Below are positions 47,719 to 56,637 of a stretch of DNA of 64,000 bases, one piece after another; position 1 is the stretch's first letter, and every line of letters starts with the position of its first letter. Source of the stretch: Sulfuritalea sp. (GTDB lineage Bacteria > Pseudomonadota > Gammaproteobacteria > Burkholderiales > Rhodocyclaceae); assembly GCA_030651305.1 (NCBI GenBank), contig JAUSCI010000019.1, positions 118,680 through 182,679 on the forward strand. Direction: 5' to 3'. The position numbers were made by a program, and so were the translations under genes. The notes below the pieces were generated by a model. That model searched no databases. It had not been told where the DNA came from and saw only the letters and a list, made by a program, of their open reading frames with translations.

Positions 47719-49648
47719 AGCGCCGTTCCGGGTGGTCCTCGCTTACCCAGTATTTTTTCCACCAGGCATCGATCTGGGTGCGCGTCCACGGCATATGCAC
47801 CAGCAGCCCGTCGAGCGCGCTGGCGACTTCGGCGATGCTTTGCGGTCGCGCCGCCGGATCCTTTTCCAGGCAGCGTCCGATCAGGGCATCCAGCTCCGCC
47901 GGCACCGCGAAGGGGGAGCATTCCGAGGTGAGCCTGGGCGCGGTGTGCAACACCTGGTAAGTCAGGTCAAGCTCGGTTTCGGTCTCGAACAGGCGCTTGC
48001 CGGTGAGCAGAAAGAAACCGACCGCACCCAGTGCGTAAATGTCGGCGCGGCCGTCGGCATCGCTGGGGTTCCGGATGCGTTCGGGCGACATGTAAAGCGG
48101 CGTGCCGAGGATGCGCATGGCGCCGGTGAGATCCCGCGTCCGCTCGCCCGACACCTGCTTGACCAGACCGAAGTCCAGCACCTTCACCACGTCGCGCTCG
48201 CCGCGCACCTCGCACAGCATGATGTTCTGCGGCTTGATGTCGCGATGCACCAGATCGCATGAGTGTGCTTCCCACAGCGAGGCGCAGGCCTGGCGCAGGA
48301 TGTACGCGGTTCGTGCCGGCGGCACCGGCCCGTAGCGCTCGACGAGATCGCCCAGCGACAGTCCTTCCAGATACTCCATGGCGTAGTAGAACTCACCGTT
48401 TGGGCCGGTGCCGTAGTCGTAAATGGTGATGGTGTTGGGGTGGCGCAAAAGGCTGGTCAACTGGACTTCGCGCTGGAAGCGGGCGGTCCATTCGTCGGAG
48501 GTGGCCTGCTGCTTGAGCACCTTCACCGCTGCCGGCCGCTTGAGCATGCGGTGCTGGGCCAGGTATACGTTGCTGATGGCGCCCTCGCCGATCTGGCGCA
48601 GCAGCCGGTAGGGACCGAGCTGTCGCGTACTGGCGCTCCGCCGCAGCAAGGCAGCCAACGCGCTCGGTGGCAGAAAACCGGACAGCCATACCGCTGCCAT
48701 CATCATCAGGACGATGGAAAACCCGATCTGCAGGTAGGTGAGCGGCGCGTAGGCCTCGCTGGCTTCCATTTCGATCGCCACGCCGACGTCGCGGTCCCGC
48801 AGCCATCGCCATGCACCGATGACTTCGCGGCCGAGATAGTTCGGGTAGGGCTGGACGAGGACTCCCTCGCCGCCCTCGCTGCGTCTTTCCACCGCCTCGG
48901 CCGACAACCGGGTCAGGGCATTTCCTTCGCCATCAGGCAAGGCGAGGCGGGGCGTCAGGCCGCGCCGTTGCAATTCCTCGCCATGCCGGCTCTCCGACAG
49001 TAGCCAGCCCTCAGCGTCGAACACCAGGGCTTCCCCGGTAAGACCGGGACGAGCCGCCTTGAAAAGATCGGAGAATCCCGCGTCGACCTTTGACCCCAGA
49101 GCGAGGACCGCAATGATTTTGCCGTTTGCGGCGCGTATCGGCGCAGCGACCCAGGAACGGCCCATTCTCCCCGCGCCTGCTGCGCCGCCAGCGCCTCGAT
49201 AGGGACGAACGAACGCCGGGTGACCGGCGAGTGTGGGTGAGAGATGAGCGAAGAAGTCCGCAGTCACGTTGCGGCCGATTCGCTCGAAGTCGCTCGCGGC
49301 GAGAACATTGCCTTTCAGATCGATGACGAGCGCCGCCGTGACGGCGATGGCCTCGGTCCTGCGCAGTATGTCTTCGATGATTCGGGCGCGATCACCGCCG
49401 CCGCCGGCGAGCTTGACGATGTCGGCGCGCAACTCGGGTTCGCCGGCCTGCTGTTCCGCCTCGCGAAGCCGTTCGGAGATCCACTGCTCGAGTGTTCCGA
49501 CCTGGGTGTTAAGGAGAGTTTGCATGCCGGTGGCGCGGATTTCGCGCAAGGAATCACCGACGCCGCGATAGGCCCACATGCCGACGCCGAGCAGGACCGC
49601 AAGCAGCAGGAGCAAGGCGAGACGCGCCCGGTCAAAATTGGCGATCAC
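47699..49648 (-). CDS. Membrane Ser/Thr protein kinase with extracytoplasmic sensor domain
   Basis: The 649-residue protein has a first helix (LALLLLLAVLLGVGMWAY), a Cache-like periplasmic sensor (about residues 35-300, with AALVIDLKGNVLAASDFERI and VAAPIRAANGKIIAVLALG), a second helix (LQIGFSIVLMMMAAVWLSGF) and a Hanks-type kinase: LLRQIGEGAISNVYLA, AVKVLK, LVHRDIKPQNIML, VLDFGLVKQV, GTPLYMSPERI. All catalytic residues are present. It should sense an external signal and phosphorylate cytoplasmic proteins. It converges with the kinase-Usp gene. Confidence 0.94.
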   Translation of the reverse strand: MIANFDRARLALLLLLAVLLGVGMWAYRGVGDSLREIRATGMQTLLNTQVGTLEQWISERLREAEQQAGEPELRADIVKLAGGGGDRARIIEDILRRTEAIAVTAALVIDLKGNVLAASDFERIGRNVTADFFAHLSPTLAGHPAFVRPYRGAGGAAGAGRMGRSWVAAPIRAANGKIIAVLALGSKVDAGFSDLFKAARPGLTGEALVFDAEGWLLSESRHGEELQRRGLTPRLALPDGEGNALTRLSAEAVERRSEGGEGVLVQPYPNYLGREVIGAWRWLRDRDVGVAIEMEASEAYAPLTYLQIGFSIVLMMMAAVWLSGFLPPSALAALLRRSASTRQLGPYRLLRQIGEGAISNVYLAQHRMLKRPAAVKVLKQQATSDEWTARFQREVQLTSLLRHPNTITIYDYGTGPNGEFYYAMEYLEGLSLGDLVERYGPVPPARTAYILRQACASLWEAHSCDLVHRDIKPQNIMLCEVRGERDVVKVLDFGLVKQVSGERTRDLTGAMRILGTPLYMSPERIRNPSDADGRADIYALGAVGFFLLTGKRLFETETELDLTYQVLHTAPRLTSECSPFAVPAELDALIGRCLEKDPAARPQSIAEVASALDGLLVHMPWTRTQIDAWWKKYWVSEDHPERRFTAANP

Positions 49649-49666
49649 GCGATATTGCCATGCAAA

Positions 49667-49705
49667 TCAGCCGCGGCGGCGCCACTTCTGCGCCGCCGCG
49701 GCTGA
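49667..49705. terminator. Very strong hairpin, probable terminator of the FecR-domain gene
   Basis: TCAGCCGCGGCGGCG and CGCCGCCGCGGCTGA form a perfect 15-base stem with a nine-base loop. It lies between the stop of the minus-strand FecR-domain gene (49771) and the start of the minus-strand kinase (49648). There is no T-run. Confidence 0.6.
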
Positions 49706-49707
49706 CA

Positions 49708-49737
49708 AAGAGAATTTGACTCCCTGCACCCGCTCCA
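49708..49737 (+). repeat. Imperfect duplicate of the tRNA-Gly 3' end (att-like)
   Basis: These 30 bases match the last 30 of tRNA-Gly (45467-45496) at 26 positions, in direct orientation; the final 23 match at 21, including CACCCGCTCCA. No other tRNA parts are present. Such a partial copy is the usual scar of integration into a tRNA gene. It bounds a 4.2-kb segment with the phosphoesterase and both kinases. Confidence 0.7.
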
Positions 49738-49770
49738 GTCTGTTCCCGTCAGGCCAAGCCCTCACCGTCC

Positions 49771-51141
49771 TTACTGCTGGGTTGTTTCTGCCTTGGTCGA
49801 GAGCCACTTTCCGGCTCGCAATTCAAGCGTGTACTCCTCCAGGGATTCAAATCGATAGGGTTTTCCGGATTGCTTGCCCTGCTCGACTACCACAGACCTC
49901 AGGTTGATACGATCGCACGCGGTGCTGGCAGCGGCCGTCGCCAGCTTGCCCTCGGTCCAGATGCGGCGCTGTTTGTAGTCCGTGAGTCCCTTCATGGCGG
50001 CCAGCGTGCTCTTCGCAAGTTCCTCGCGGTTGATATCGACGCTGGCCATCTTGCCGTCGCCGCCGCGTACTGTAGCGCGAACGGCAGCCTCGGGTGCGAA
50101 CATGGCGATGATCGTCGTCCCTTTGCGCTTGGCAATCGCACCATCCAGTTGTTTCAACCAGGTCTTGGCGACCGCTGTCGGTACGCATTCGCCGACCGGT
50201 GTGCCGACGGGTGCAGTGGCCGCAGCCGCCTGCGCCGGCGCAGTGACAGGCGCTGAGGCCTGAGCCTTCGCCGGCGGCGCTGCGACTGCTGCCGCTGGCG
50301 CCGGCACGGATGCCGGCCTTGGCGTTTTGCGCCACTGTTCCAGTTCCCGCAGGCTTTCCTGATCAGCGGTCTTCGAGTATTTGTCGAGATCGGCGTCAAA
50401 CTCGCCGGGGACGTAGAAATTCGGCACCTTGTCGAGCAATACCGGCAGCAGAATGGTCATCAAGGCGCGTTCCTTGACATTGGCGGGTGCCCGGACAAAG
50501 CCGACGCGCCCCGGGTCGATATCGAGCTTGTTCTCGCCGACGTTAAGAGTCGTGCCGCCACGATTGACCTTGTCGTATGTTCCCTCCGGATTGGAAGTGG
50601 CTTTGGCCAGTTCCGGCGACAGAACGTAGGGTTCATGGTCGGTACCACGAATGCCGATGGTGGCCGAGGCAGTGACAATATTGTGCCCGGAGCGATTGGT
50701 GCGGGCAATCCAGCCGCTGATGACACGCAGTGAACCGGTGACCAGGCGTACCGTGAAACTGTCGGTCGCCTTATCTTCGGCAGCGAAACTCACGGCGACA
50801 AACTCGGTGCCCGGGCGAATGGCGACAAGCCCGGCGTCCTCGGTTTTAAGGACCGCTTCGGCCAGGGCGGCGGCACGAACGCGATCACCGACGTAAACCA
50901 GGTCGCCCTCTTTCAATTTTCTCTCGCCGCCGGCAGCACTACCGGCCGGGGAGGCAACCACCTCACCGCGGATGCGCGAGACGGTTGCAAATCGTCTCCC
51001 GGTTTCCGGGGCTGTGGCGATGGACTTGAACTCGGTTGCAGTAGCCGAATAGCTCGGCAATGAACCGCCCATGAAAAGGCAGAAAAGACCCAAGCTGCCT
51101 GCTACGGCTCCGCGGCTCGCGCGAATAAATGACCAGTTCAT
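49771..51141 (-). CDS. FecR-domain exported protein
   Basis: The 456-residue protein has a signal peptide (GSLGLFCLFMGGSLPSYSA), a FecR domain (RIRGEVVASPAG, KLKEGDLVYVGDRVRAAA, GTEFVAVSF, TGSLRVISG, TASATIGIRGTDHEPYVLSP), an Ala/Pro-rich linker (about residues 280-315) and a C-terminal domain (EECVPTAV-like start at about 320) resembling a nuclear-transport-factor-2-like module. Here FecR is not tied to a sigma factor. It is probably periplasmic. Upstream 51142-51254 is AT-rich with no clear promoter. Confidence 0.85.
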   Translation of the reverse strand: MNWSFIRASRGAVAGSLGLFCLFMGGSLPSYSATATEFKSIATAPETGRRFATVSRIRGEVVASPAGSAAGGERKLKEGDLVYVGDRVRAAALAEAVLKTEDAGLVAIRPGTEFVAVSFAAEDKATDSFTVRLVTGSLRVISGWIARTNRSGHNIVTASATIGIRGTDHEPYVLSPELAKATSNPEGTYDKVNRGGTTLNVGENKLDIDPGRVGFVRAPANVKERALMTILLPVLLDKVPNFYVPGEFDADLDKYSKTADQESLRELEQWRKTPRPASVPAPAAAVAAPPAKAQASAPVTAPAQAAAATAPVGTPVGECVPTAVAKTWLKQLDGAIAKRKGTTIIAMFAPEAAVRATVRGGDGKMASVDINREELAKSTLAAMKGLTDYKQRRIWTEGKLATAAASTACDRINLRSVVVEQGKQSGKPYRFESLEEYTLELRAGKWLSTKAETTQQ

Positions 51142-51254
51142 AGTGCGACCTTTACTTTCTGAAAGAATTAGGAATTACCCCTACTGCTATTGAAGCATAT
51201 ATATTGACATCCGGTTTGTGTAGTATTTCACGGTTTTCCGCAAACACTCCGCCG

Positions 51255-51851
51255 CTACGGTGCAGCCAGTCGTTTTTCGCAGTGCGCGAGGTCTTCCGGA
51301 GTGTTGATGTTGCTGAAGGCAGCGGACTCGTCGTCGAAAGCGACTTCGGCCACTTTCAGTGAGGCGTGCCATAGCCAGACCTTGCGTTCGCCGGATGCAA
51401 GAAAGGTGTCGAGCTTCGGCAATATCCCGCGTCGCATCAGACAAAACGCCCGCTGCACCTGGTCGCCGGTGCGCGCGACGGCAAGTTCGGCGCCTTCCGT
51501 TTCCAGCGCGCTGCGCAGCCTCTGCACCAGATCGGCCGGCAGAAACGGCGAATCGCAGGGGACGGTTACCAACAGCGGACTGGTTGTTTGCGACAGCGCG
51601 GCATGCAGTCCGGCGAGCGGGCCGGAAAAATCCGGAATCCGGTCGGGCAGCACGGGGCAGCCGAACTCACCGTAGCGCAACAGGTTCTGGTTGGCGCTGA
51701 TCAGCACCGTGTCCACCTGCGGCGACAGGCGGGCCAGAACCCACTGCACCAGGGGCCGGCCATTCAGGCTTTGCAACCCTTTGTCGACACCGCCCATGCG
51801 CCGCCCCAGGCCGCCCGCCAGAATGACGCCGGTGATGCCGCTTTCCATCAT
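51255..51851 (-). CDS. mobA: Molybdenum cofactor guanylyltransferase
   Basis: The 198-residue enzyme has the nucleotide motif VILAGGLGRRMGGVDKGLQ and PCDSPFLPADLV. It attaches GMP to molybdopterin to form the MGD cofactor, used by DMSO-reductase-family enzymes including formate dehydrogenases. Its ATG overlaps the stop of the upstream zinc-ribbon gene. As last gene of the selA-selB operon it points to a Sec-containing formate dehydrogenase elsewhere in the genome. Confidence 0.94.
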   Translation of the reverse strand: MMESGITGVILAGGLGRRMGGVDKGLQSLNGRPLVQWVLARLSPQVDTVLISANQNLLRYGEFGCPVLPDRIPDFSGPLAGLHAALSQTTSPLLVTVPCDSPFLPADLVQRLRSALETEGAELAVARTGDQVQRAFCLMRRGILPKLDTFLASGERKVWLWHASLKVAEVAFDDESAAFSNINTPEDLAHCEKRLAAP

Positions 51852-52564
51852 CGCATCCTATCCCAGACCATGGCCACGCCATCCTGCAGCAGATCGCCGA
51901 TGTCGGCGTTGAGTCCGTGGCCCCGTTCGCGCTGGCGCTGACCGCGTTCGCGTTCGCTGAACAGGATCGCCTCGGCCAGCAGCGCTGGGTTCGGCGGCGC
52001 CACCTGCCTCATCGCGGCCTGCTGATAGCCGGCCAATGCCGCTTCGACGGCCTGCGCATCGAGGATGGCGATGGGTGCGCGGCAATGCGGGCAGGCGCTG
52101 TCCTTGCGGATGTCCACGGGTGCGCCGCAACCGGTGCAGCGCACTACGCCAATGTGCGGCTTGAGTGCATTGATCTCGGCTCCGGTCAACTGGCGGACAA
52201 AGCCCTTCTCGATCATGAACTGGGCAAAAGTGATGAAGCGGCCATGTTGCAGTCCGCCGCGCAGGTAGTTGAACAGCCCGCTCTTGACCCGATCCTGTGA
52301 ATGAATCAGCCGCTCGGTGCAGCGCGGACAATGCAGGGGATCGGCCAGCGGCAGGCGCTGGTCGTCGCGGTGTTCGTGGATAAGCTTGAACAGCCCGATC
52401 ACGCCGGCCGGCGCGAGTTGCAGGCTTTCATATTCGTCGAACCAGATTCCCTGACAGGCGAAACACAGATCAAGCTCGACCGCTCCGGTGATCTTGCGCA
52501 GGAAGCGATGCGGGCTCATCGGCGCCCTGCAGGAAGGACAACAGGTGATTTCAGTTGCAGACAT
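51848..52564 (-). CDS. Zinc-ribbon protein (zf-TFIIB type)
   Basis: The 238-residue protein has four Cys pairs: CPSCRAPM with CFACQGIWFDEYE (the zf-TFIIB pattern), CPRC, CTGCGAPVDI and CPHCRAPI. No enzyme domain is seen. It is in the selenium/molybdenum operon, 18 bases after the DsrE-like gene and coupled to mobA. A role as zinc-binding maturation or scaffold factor is inference only. Confidence 0.82.
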   Translation of the reverse strand: MSATEITCCPSCRAPMSPHRFLRKITGAVELDLCFACQGIWFDEYESLQLAPAGVIGLFKLIHEHRDDQRLPLADPLHCPRCTERLIHSQDRVKSGLFNYLRGGLQHGRFITFAQFMIEKGFVRQLTGAEINALKPHIGVVRCTGCGAPVDIRKDSACPHCRAPIAILDAQAVEAALAGYQQAAMRQVAPPNPALLAEAILFSERERGQRQRERGHGLNADIGDLLQDGVAMVWDRMR

Positions 52565-52582
52565 CGGGCTTTAGGATTGTTC

Positions 52583-52960
52583 TCAGAACACCAGCGTCGC
52601 CCAATCGGGATCGAGCGCGCGTAGTACGAATTCGGTGGCGGTGGCGTTGCCCGAGTATTCGGGGATAAACACTTCACCCGGCTCGGTGTGACTCCCCAGG
52701 GCCATGCCGCAGGCGATAAAGTCCGCGCCCAGATAAGCCGCCTCCTTCATGAAGACATAGATGGATTTGGTGCCGGCGGCGGTTGGGTACAGATGCTCGG
52801 CCACTCCGGCCACGAGCAGGCGTGTTGCGCGTCCGGAGAAATGGATTTCCACCTGGCAATCGAGGGCAGTCGCCGCCATGGCATAGATGAAGGGTGCCGC
52901 GCAAAGCTCAGGTCGTTCGTCCGTGGCTGCCCAGAGCAGGATGGCGAGCCGGGTCTTCAT
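52583..52960 (-). CDS. DsrE-like protein
   Basis: From ATG 52960 the 125-residue protein reads KTRLAILLWAATDERPELCA, FIYAMAATALDCQVEIHFSG, KSIYVFMKEAAYLGADFIAC. This is the DsrE/DsrF/TusD-like fold; the Cys in DFIACGMAL occupies the usual sulfur-carrying position. DsrE-type proteins pass persulfide sulfur. It is coupled (ATGA) to the GcvH-like gene upstream, suggesting that the two work together. Confidence 0.82.
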   Translation of the reverse strand: MKTRLAILLWAATDERPELCAAPFIYAMAATALDCQVEIHFSGRATRLLVAGVAEHLYPTAAGTKSIYVFMKEAAYLGADFIACGMALGSHTEPGEVFIPEYSGNATATEFVLRALDPDWATLVF

Positions 52961-53388
52961 GAAAATTCCGCTCCCGGCTCCTGTTTGAGAATGTGGCTGC
53001 GATACGCTGCGAAATCGATCAGTCGCTTGTTTTCGGTTTCCCACGCCATGGGCCGGCCACGCACCATCCATCCTGCCACGTACGGGTCGCTGTTAACCGG
53101 CGCCGCGTGTTCCTCCAGGTTCTCGTTCGCCTGACTCAGCACGAAGGAAATCGGCGCATGCACGGCGAGTACGGTCTTGGCGCATTCAACCGTGCCCAGG
53201 CCGCGGCCACATTCAACCTCGGCACCCCTCGGCTTGGCCGTGAAGGCGATGATCTCGCCAGCGAGAAAAATGCCAAACGACGTGGCGCCGATCGTCACTT
53301 CATCACCGTCGATCCGCACCCACATGTCGTACTCCGGATCATAGAGCAGACCCGCCGGAATGTTGCCGCAGAATGTATCGTGGGACAT
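52957..53388 (-). CDS. GcvH-like lipoyl-domain protein
   Basis: From ATG 53388 the protein has 143 residues with the H-protein fold: YDPEYDMWVRIDGDEVTIGA, FLAGEIIAFTAKPRGAEV, then GTVECAKTVLAVHAPI where Lys71 is the expected lipoylation site, and NSDPYVAGWMVRG. No other glycine-cleavage gene is near. Lipoyl proteins of this type also serve the sHdr sulfur-oxidation pathway (LbpA), and the coupled DsrE-like gene recalls that setting. The first base of the gene is 16 bases past selC. Confidence 0.85.
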   Translation of the reverse strand: MSHDTFCGNIPAGLLYDPEYDMWVRIDGDEVTIGATSFGIFLAGEIIAFTAKPRGAEVECGRGLGTVECAKTVLAVHAPISFVLSQANENLEEHAAPVNSDPYVAGWMVRGRPMAWETENKRLIDFAAYRSHILKQEPGAEFS

Positions 53389-53404
53389 GATGTCGAATGC
53401 CACT

Positions 53405-53500
53405 TGGCGGAAAAGAGCGGGAGTCGAACCCACCAGGGACCGCATGGCGACCCCTGCCGGTTTTGAAGACCGGCCGTCCCACCGGGGAACGTTCTCTTCC
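53405..53500 (-). tRNA. selC: tRNA-Sec (TCA)
   Basis: The 96-base minus-strand RNA begins GGAAGAGAACGT and ends with encoded CCGCCA. It has an eight-base acceptor stem, anticodon loop CTTCAAA with anticodon TCA, the long variable arm (AGGGGTCGCCATGCGGTCCC) and T-loop GTTCGACTC. These are the features of tRNA-Sec. It lies between selB and the GcvH-like gene, on their strand, so it may be cut out of the operon transcript. Confidence 0.97.
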
Positions 53501-53511
53501 GTTGTTCGTTT

Positions 53512-55437
53512 TTAGTAGTTGATCCATGCGTGGGTCGAACCGGTGCTGCGCAATACGTGTTCGTCACGCACACGACGAGTGTAGCCGATGCGGTCGAAAA
53601 ATTCGAGGATGTGAATTGCCACCTTGCGTCCGCCGCCGATGCGGTCGCGCAGGGCGGAGGCTCGCGCCGCACCCTGTTCCGTGCTGAGTTCGGCGACGAG
53701 CGCGGCAAGCCGGGCGACGGTGTCCGCCGTGAAGTAGTGGTCATGCGCTACCGGGTAGAGTTCACCGGCCCGCGCCACGCGGCGGAACAACTGGCGCACC
53801 ACGTCCTCGGCGGTGCCCGAAGCGTGCGCGACATCGCGCACGCGCGGCGGCGCGAAGGGCTGGGCGTCGAGAAGCGGTTTTAATATGCCGAACAAATCGC
53901 GGTCGCCGGCGGCAAGAGTGGCCTGGTGTTGGGGCAAGTGCAGCCATGCGCGGGAGGCAGCAAGGCGGCCGTCCGCCAGCAGTTCCCCGACCAGCGCATC
54001 GAATGCGGCGCGGGCCAGCGTCGGTAGCGTCAGCCGGCGCAGGCGCTCGCGCTCGACACCGACCATGTCGGGCGCGCGCTGGTGCTCCGCGGCCAGGGCA
54101 GCGAGCAACTTGTCGCCCAGCGAGCGCCAGGCGGCGGTCGAAAATCCGATCTGCTCCTCACCTGTGTTGATCACACGGAGCTCGACGGCCCGCCATAACT
54201 CGGCAGCGGCCGCGTCGGCGAGATTCCAGTTGGCGGTAAAGCGGACCAGGTCGATGCCGGAATTGGCTTGCTCGGCCATGAGGCGCAGGCTTGTCACCGG
54301 ATCGTCATCGCGCAAGGCCTTGAGCAGGGCCAGCCGTGCCGGGCTGCGCTTGTGGCGCGTGGGCGGAAAGCAGTCGAGCACGCGCCCGCCGGCGACCGTG
54401 CGCTGGGCCGAGGCATCGCGCAGCACGAAGCAGTCGCCGCGCACCGCGATGGTTTCGCGGTCGAGCAGGATTTCCGCCAGCGCCGTGGCGCCGGGGGCAA
54501 GCTGGTCGCCCTCCAGCAGCGCGACGCGGCCGGTGATGTCGGCCGCGCCCAGATGCAGATGCACCGGCGTCCAGTGCTTCAGCGCCAGCTGCGTCGCCGG
54601 CACCTTGAGTTCGGCCTGGAAGCGGGTCAGCGGTCGACAAGCGGCCGGATCGACGACCCACATGCCGCGCTCGATGTCCTTCTTTTCGAAGTCGCCGGTC
54701 AGTGCCAGCGCGCAGCGATCGCCGGCCTGCCCGCCCGGCGCCGGCCGGTCCTGGACATGCAGGCTTTTCACCCGCGCCTTGAGTCCATCATGCCCTGCGG
54801 GAGCGATGATCACCGTATCGCCAGCACCGACTTTTCCCGAGAAGGCCGTACCGGTAATGACCGTGCCGATTCCCGACAGCGTGAAGCACCGGTCGATGGC
54901 GAGGCGGAAGCGGCCATCCGCGCGGTGTTCTTGATGCGCGGCGGCAACTGCGTCGAGATGGGCGCGCAATTCTGCAACGCCGTCCCCTCGCGTCGCTGAG
55001 AGCGCAAAGACCGGGCTGCCTTCGAGATGTGTGCCGGCCAGCAGTGCCGTTATTTCGTCGCGCGCTTCGACGACGCGTTCCGCGTCCACTGCATCGCACT
55101 TGCTCAATGCCACCGCACCATGATCGAGGCCGAGCAGTCCGAGCAGTTCCAGATGTTCTCGAGTCTGCGGCATCGGCCCGTCGTCGGCGGCAATCACCAG
55201 CAGCACGAAGTCGATGCCGGTGGCGCCGGCCAGCATGTTGTGGATCAGTTTTTCATGTCCAGGAACATCGATGAAGCCCAGCACCGAACCGTCGGCCTGC
55301 GGCGCGTAGGCGTAACCGAGGTCGAGTGTGATGCCGCGCGCCTTCTCCTCCGGCAGGCGGTCGGCATCGACGCCGGTGAGGGCCTTCACCAGCGTCGTCT
55401 TGCCGTGGTCTATGTGTCCAGCGGTGCCGATAATCAT
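53512..55437 (-). CDS. selB: Selenocysteine-specific elongation factor SelB
   Basis: The 641-residue protein starts at ATG 55437 ([20 protein letters not shown]). It has GTPase motifs [14 protein letters not shown] and SKCD, EF-Tu-like domains 2 and 3, and C-terminal winged helices (from about residue 370) that bind the SECIS RNA. It brings Sec-tRNA to UGA codons. The longer open frame upstream belongs to another gene. It overlaps the truncated transglutaminase gene by four bases; selC follows after 11 bases. Confidence 0.96.
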   Translation of the reverse strand: MIIGTAGHIDHGKTTLVKALTGVDADRLPEEKARGITLDLGYAYAPQADGSVLGFIDVPGHEKLIHNMLAGATGIDFVLLVIAADDGPMPQTREHLELLGLLGLDHGAVALSKCDAVDAERVVEARDEITALLAGTHLEGSPVFALSATRGDGVAELRAHLDAVAAAHQEHRADGRFRLAIDRCFTLSGIGTVITGTAFSGKVGAGDTVIIAPAGHDGLKARVKSLHVQDRPAPGGQAGDRCALALTGDFEKKDIERGMWVVDPAACRPLTRFQAELKVPATQLALKHWTPVHLHLGAADITGRVALLEGDQLAPGATALAEILLDRETIAVRGDCFVLRDASAQRTVAGGRVLDCFPPTRHKRSPARLALLKALRDDDPVTSLRLMAEQANSGIDLVRFTANWNLADAAAAELWRAVELRVINTGEEQIGFSTAAWRSLGDKLLAALAAEHQRAPDMVGVERERLRRLTLPTLARAAFDALVGELLADGRLAASRAWLHLPQHQATLAAGDRDLFGILKPLLDAQPFAPPRVRDVAHASGTAEDVVRQLFRRVARAGELYPVAHDHYFTADTVARLAALVAELSTEQGAARASALRDRIGGGRKVAIHILEFFDRIGYTRRVRDEHVLRSTGSTHAWINY

Positions 55438-56078
55438 TTGCCGACCATTATGTCGCGGCGATTTCCTTCGAGTCGGCCGCGCACGCCATACACGTCGCGT
55501 GCCGGGAGGCCGACTGAACGGGCGAGACCGACATACAGCGCGTTGAGATCGGCGCATTTGCCGCTGAGATTGCCCGATTCGAGCATGCCGCGGATGTCGC
55601 CGGTGCCGCAGCCGCGCGTTTTGGGGTTGCGCTGGGTGATGTCCACCACCCATTCGTAGATTGCCCTGGCTTTGTCGAGATCCGTCTTCGCGCCCTTGGT
55701 GATTTCCAACGCGATCTTTTTCACGATGCCGTCGGTCGGCAGCAGTTCGGTAGCGTGGGTGTAAAGGGCGCGGGTCGCCTTGTCGAGTGGCGCCACCTTG
55801 CCCGGCTGCGACAGGTCGACGGCCCGGTCGCACGTGGCAAAGCGGCTCACGACGTCGAGCACCGGCGCCGGCTCGCCGGCGTCCCATTGCGCGGACAGCA
55901 TCTGCGCAGCGTAGGTCGGATCGCGCAAAGTTTGTACCGACGCGGCATTGCCCTGCCACAGATTGCCCATCGGCTTGATCCAGGTGGCATTGTCGACGGA
56001 GGGCAGCGGCAGCCACAGTCGCGGTGCGCCATTGACGGCGGAAAGCGTAGCGGTCTTGATGAAAGTGCGACGGTCCAT
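55434..56078 (-). CDS. Transglutaminase-like protein, C-terminally truncated
   Basis: The 214-residue product has a Tat-like signal ([14 protein letters not shown]) and a transglutaminase-like region ([36 protein letters not shown] with the catalytic Cys). After YGVR it ends with an unrelated 13-residue tail, at the start codon of selB. The catalytic His and Asp segments expected in the next 60-80 residues are missing, so it is probably inactive as a protease/transglutaminase. It sits 16 bases after the TlpA-like gene in the sel operon. Confidence 0.75.
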   Translation of the reverse strand: MDRRTFIKTATLSAVNGAPRLWLPLPSVDNATWIKPMGNLWQGNAASVQTLRDPTYAAQMLSAQWDAGEPAPVLDVVSRFATCDRAVDLSQPGKVAPLDKATRALYTHATELLPTDGIVKKIALEITKGAKTDLDKARAIYEWVVDITQRNPKTRGCGTGDIRGMLESGNLSGKCADLNALYVGLARSVGLPARDVYGVRGRLEGNRRDIMVGK

Positions 56079-56094
56079 GGTTTTCGCCGGGGGA

Positions 56095-56628
56095 TCAGTT
56101 GATGAGTGTTGTCAGTTGCTTGTCTATGGCGGGCGCATCCCAGTCGATGGCGCCCTGGCCGCGCAGAACAATCCGATGGCGGCGATCGAAAACGACGGTG
56201 GTCGGCAGCACGCGTGTGCCCCAGGCGCGGCTGATGGTTTGCTCGCGGTCGTGCAGCACCGGCAGGGTCTGCTTCTCGGGCAGGGTTTCCCAGAGGAAGT
56301 CCTCGACCCGTTTGGCGTTGTCGGCGACGGCCCCGGTCAGCACGGTGAGGCCCTTGGCCTGCCAGCGTTCGGCGAGGCGGGCCAGCGCCGGCATCTCCTC
56401 GCGGCAGGGTTCGCACCAGGTGGCCCAGAAGTTCAGCAGCACCGGCTTGCCCTTGTGCAGCGCCAGCGCCTGCGTCAGCCGCGCGTCGGCAGATGCCGGC
56501 AGGGCCTGCGCCGCCACCGGCTTTAGGGCCGTGGCGCCAGCGCCGGCGGCAAGCACCGGTGTCTGCAGCAGCAGCCAGAGCAGGGACGGCGCGGCGACAT
56601 GGGTGAAAAAGCGTCGTTGCATCTTCAT
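56095..56628 (-). CDS. TlpA/ResA-like thioredoxin, exported
   Basis: The 177-residue protein has a signal peptide (SLLWLLLQTPVLAAGA) and the TlpA fold: GKPVLLNFWATWCEPCREEM with the CxxC redox pair, then TRVLPTTVVFDRRHRIVLRG with the cis-Pro. It should work as a periplasmic thiol-disulfide reductase. It lies nine bases after selA and before the truncated transglutaminase. A role in reducing periplasmic thiols or selenols near the selenium system is inference. Confidence 0.92.
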   Translation of the reverse strand: MKMQRRFFTHVAAPSLLWLLLQTPVLAAGAGATALKPVAAQALPASADARLTQALALHKGKPVLLNFWATWCEPCREEMPALARLAERWQAKGLTVLTGAVADNAKRVEDFLWETLPEKQTLPVLHDREQTISRAWGTRVLPTTVVFDRRHRIVLRGQGAIDWDAPAIDKQLTTLIN

Positions 56629-56637
56629 GCTCCCGTT

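Noticed and set aside
51187..51444. Small ORF in the AT-rich upstream region of mobA/FecR genes
   Set aside because: It mostly overlaps mobA in another frame and has no ribosome-binding site or family resemblance.
54810..54845. SelB segment [11 protein letters not shown] resembling the polA insert peptide [11 protein letters not shown]
   Set aside because: SelB homologues carry a related sequence (SGxVxxGD) at this place, so this is family sequence, and the DNA lacks the inverted arms.
55434..55436. TGA ending the truncated transglutaminase as a second Sec codon
   Set aside because: It overlaps the selB start codon; reading on gives the selB region in another frame with no transglutaminase sequence and no redox motif around the TGA.
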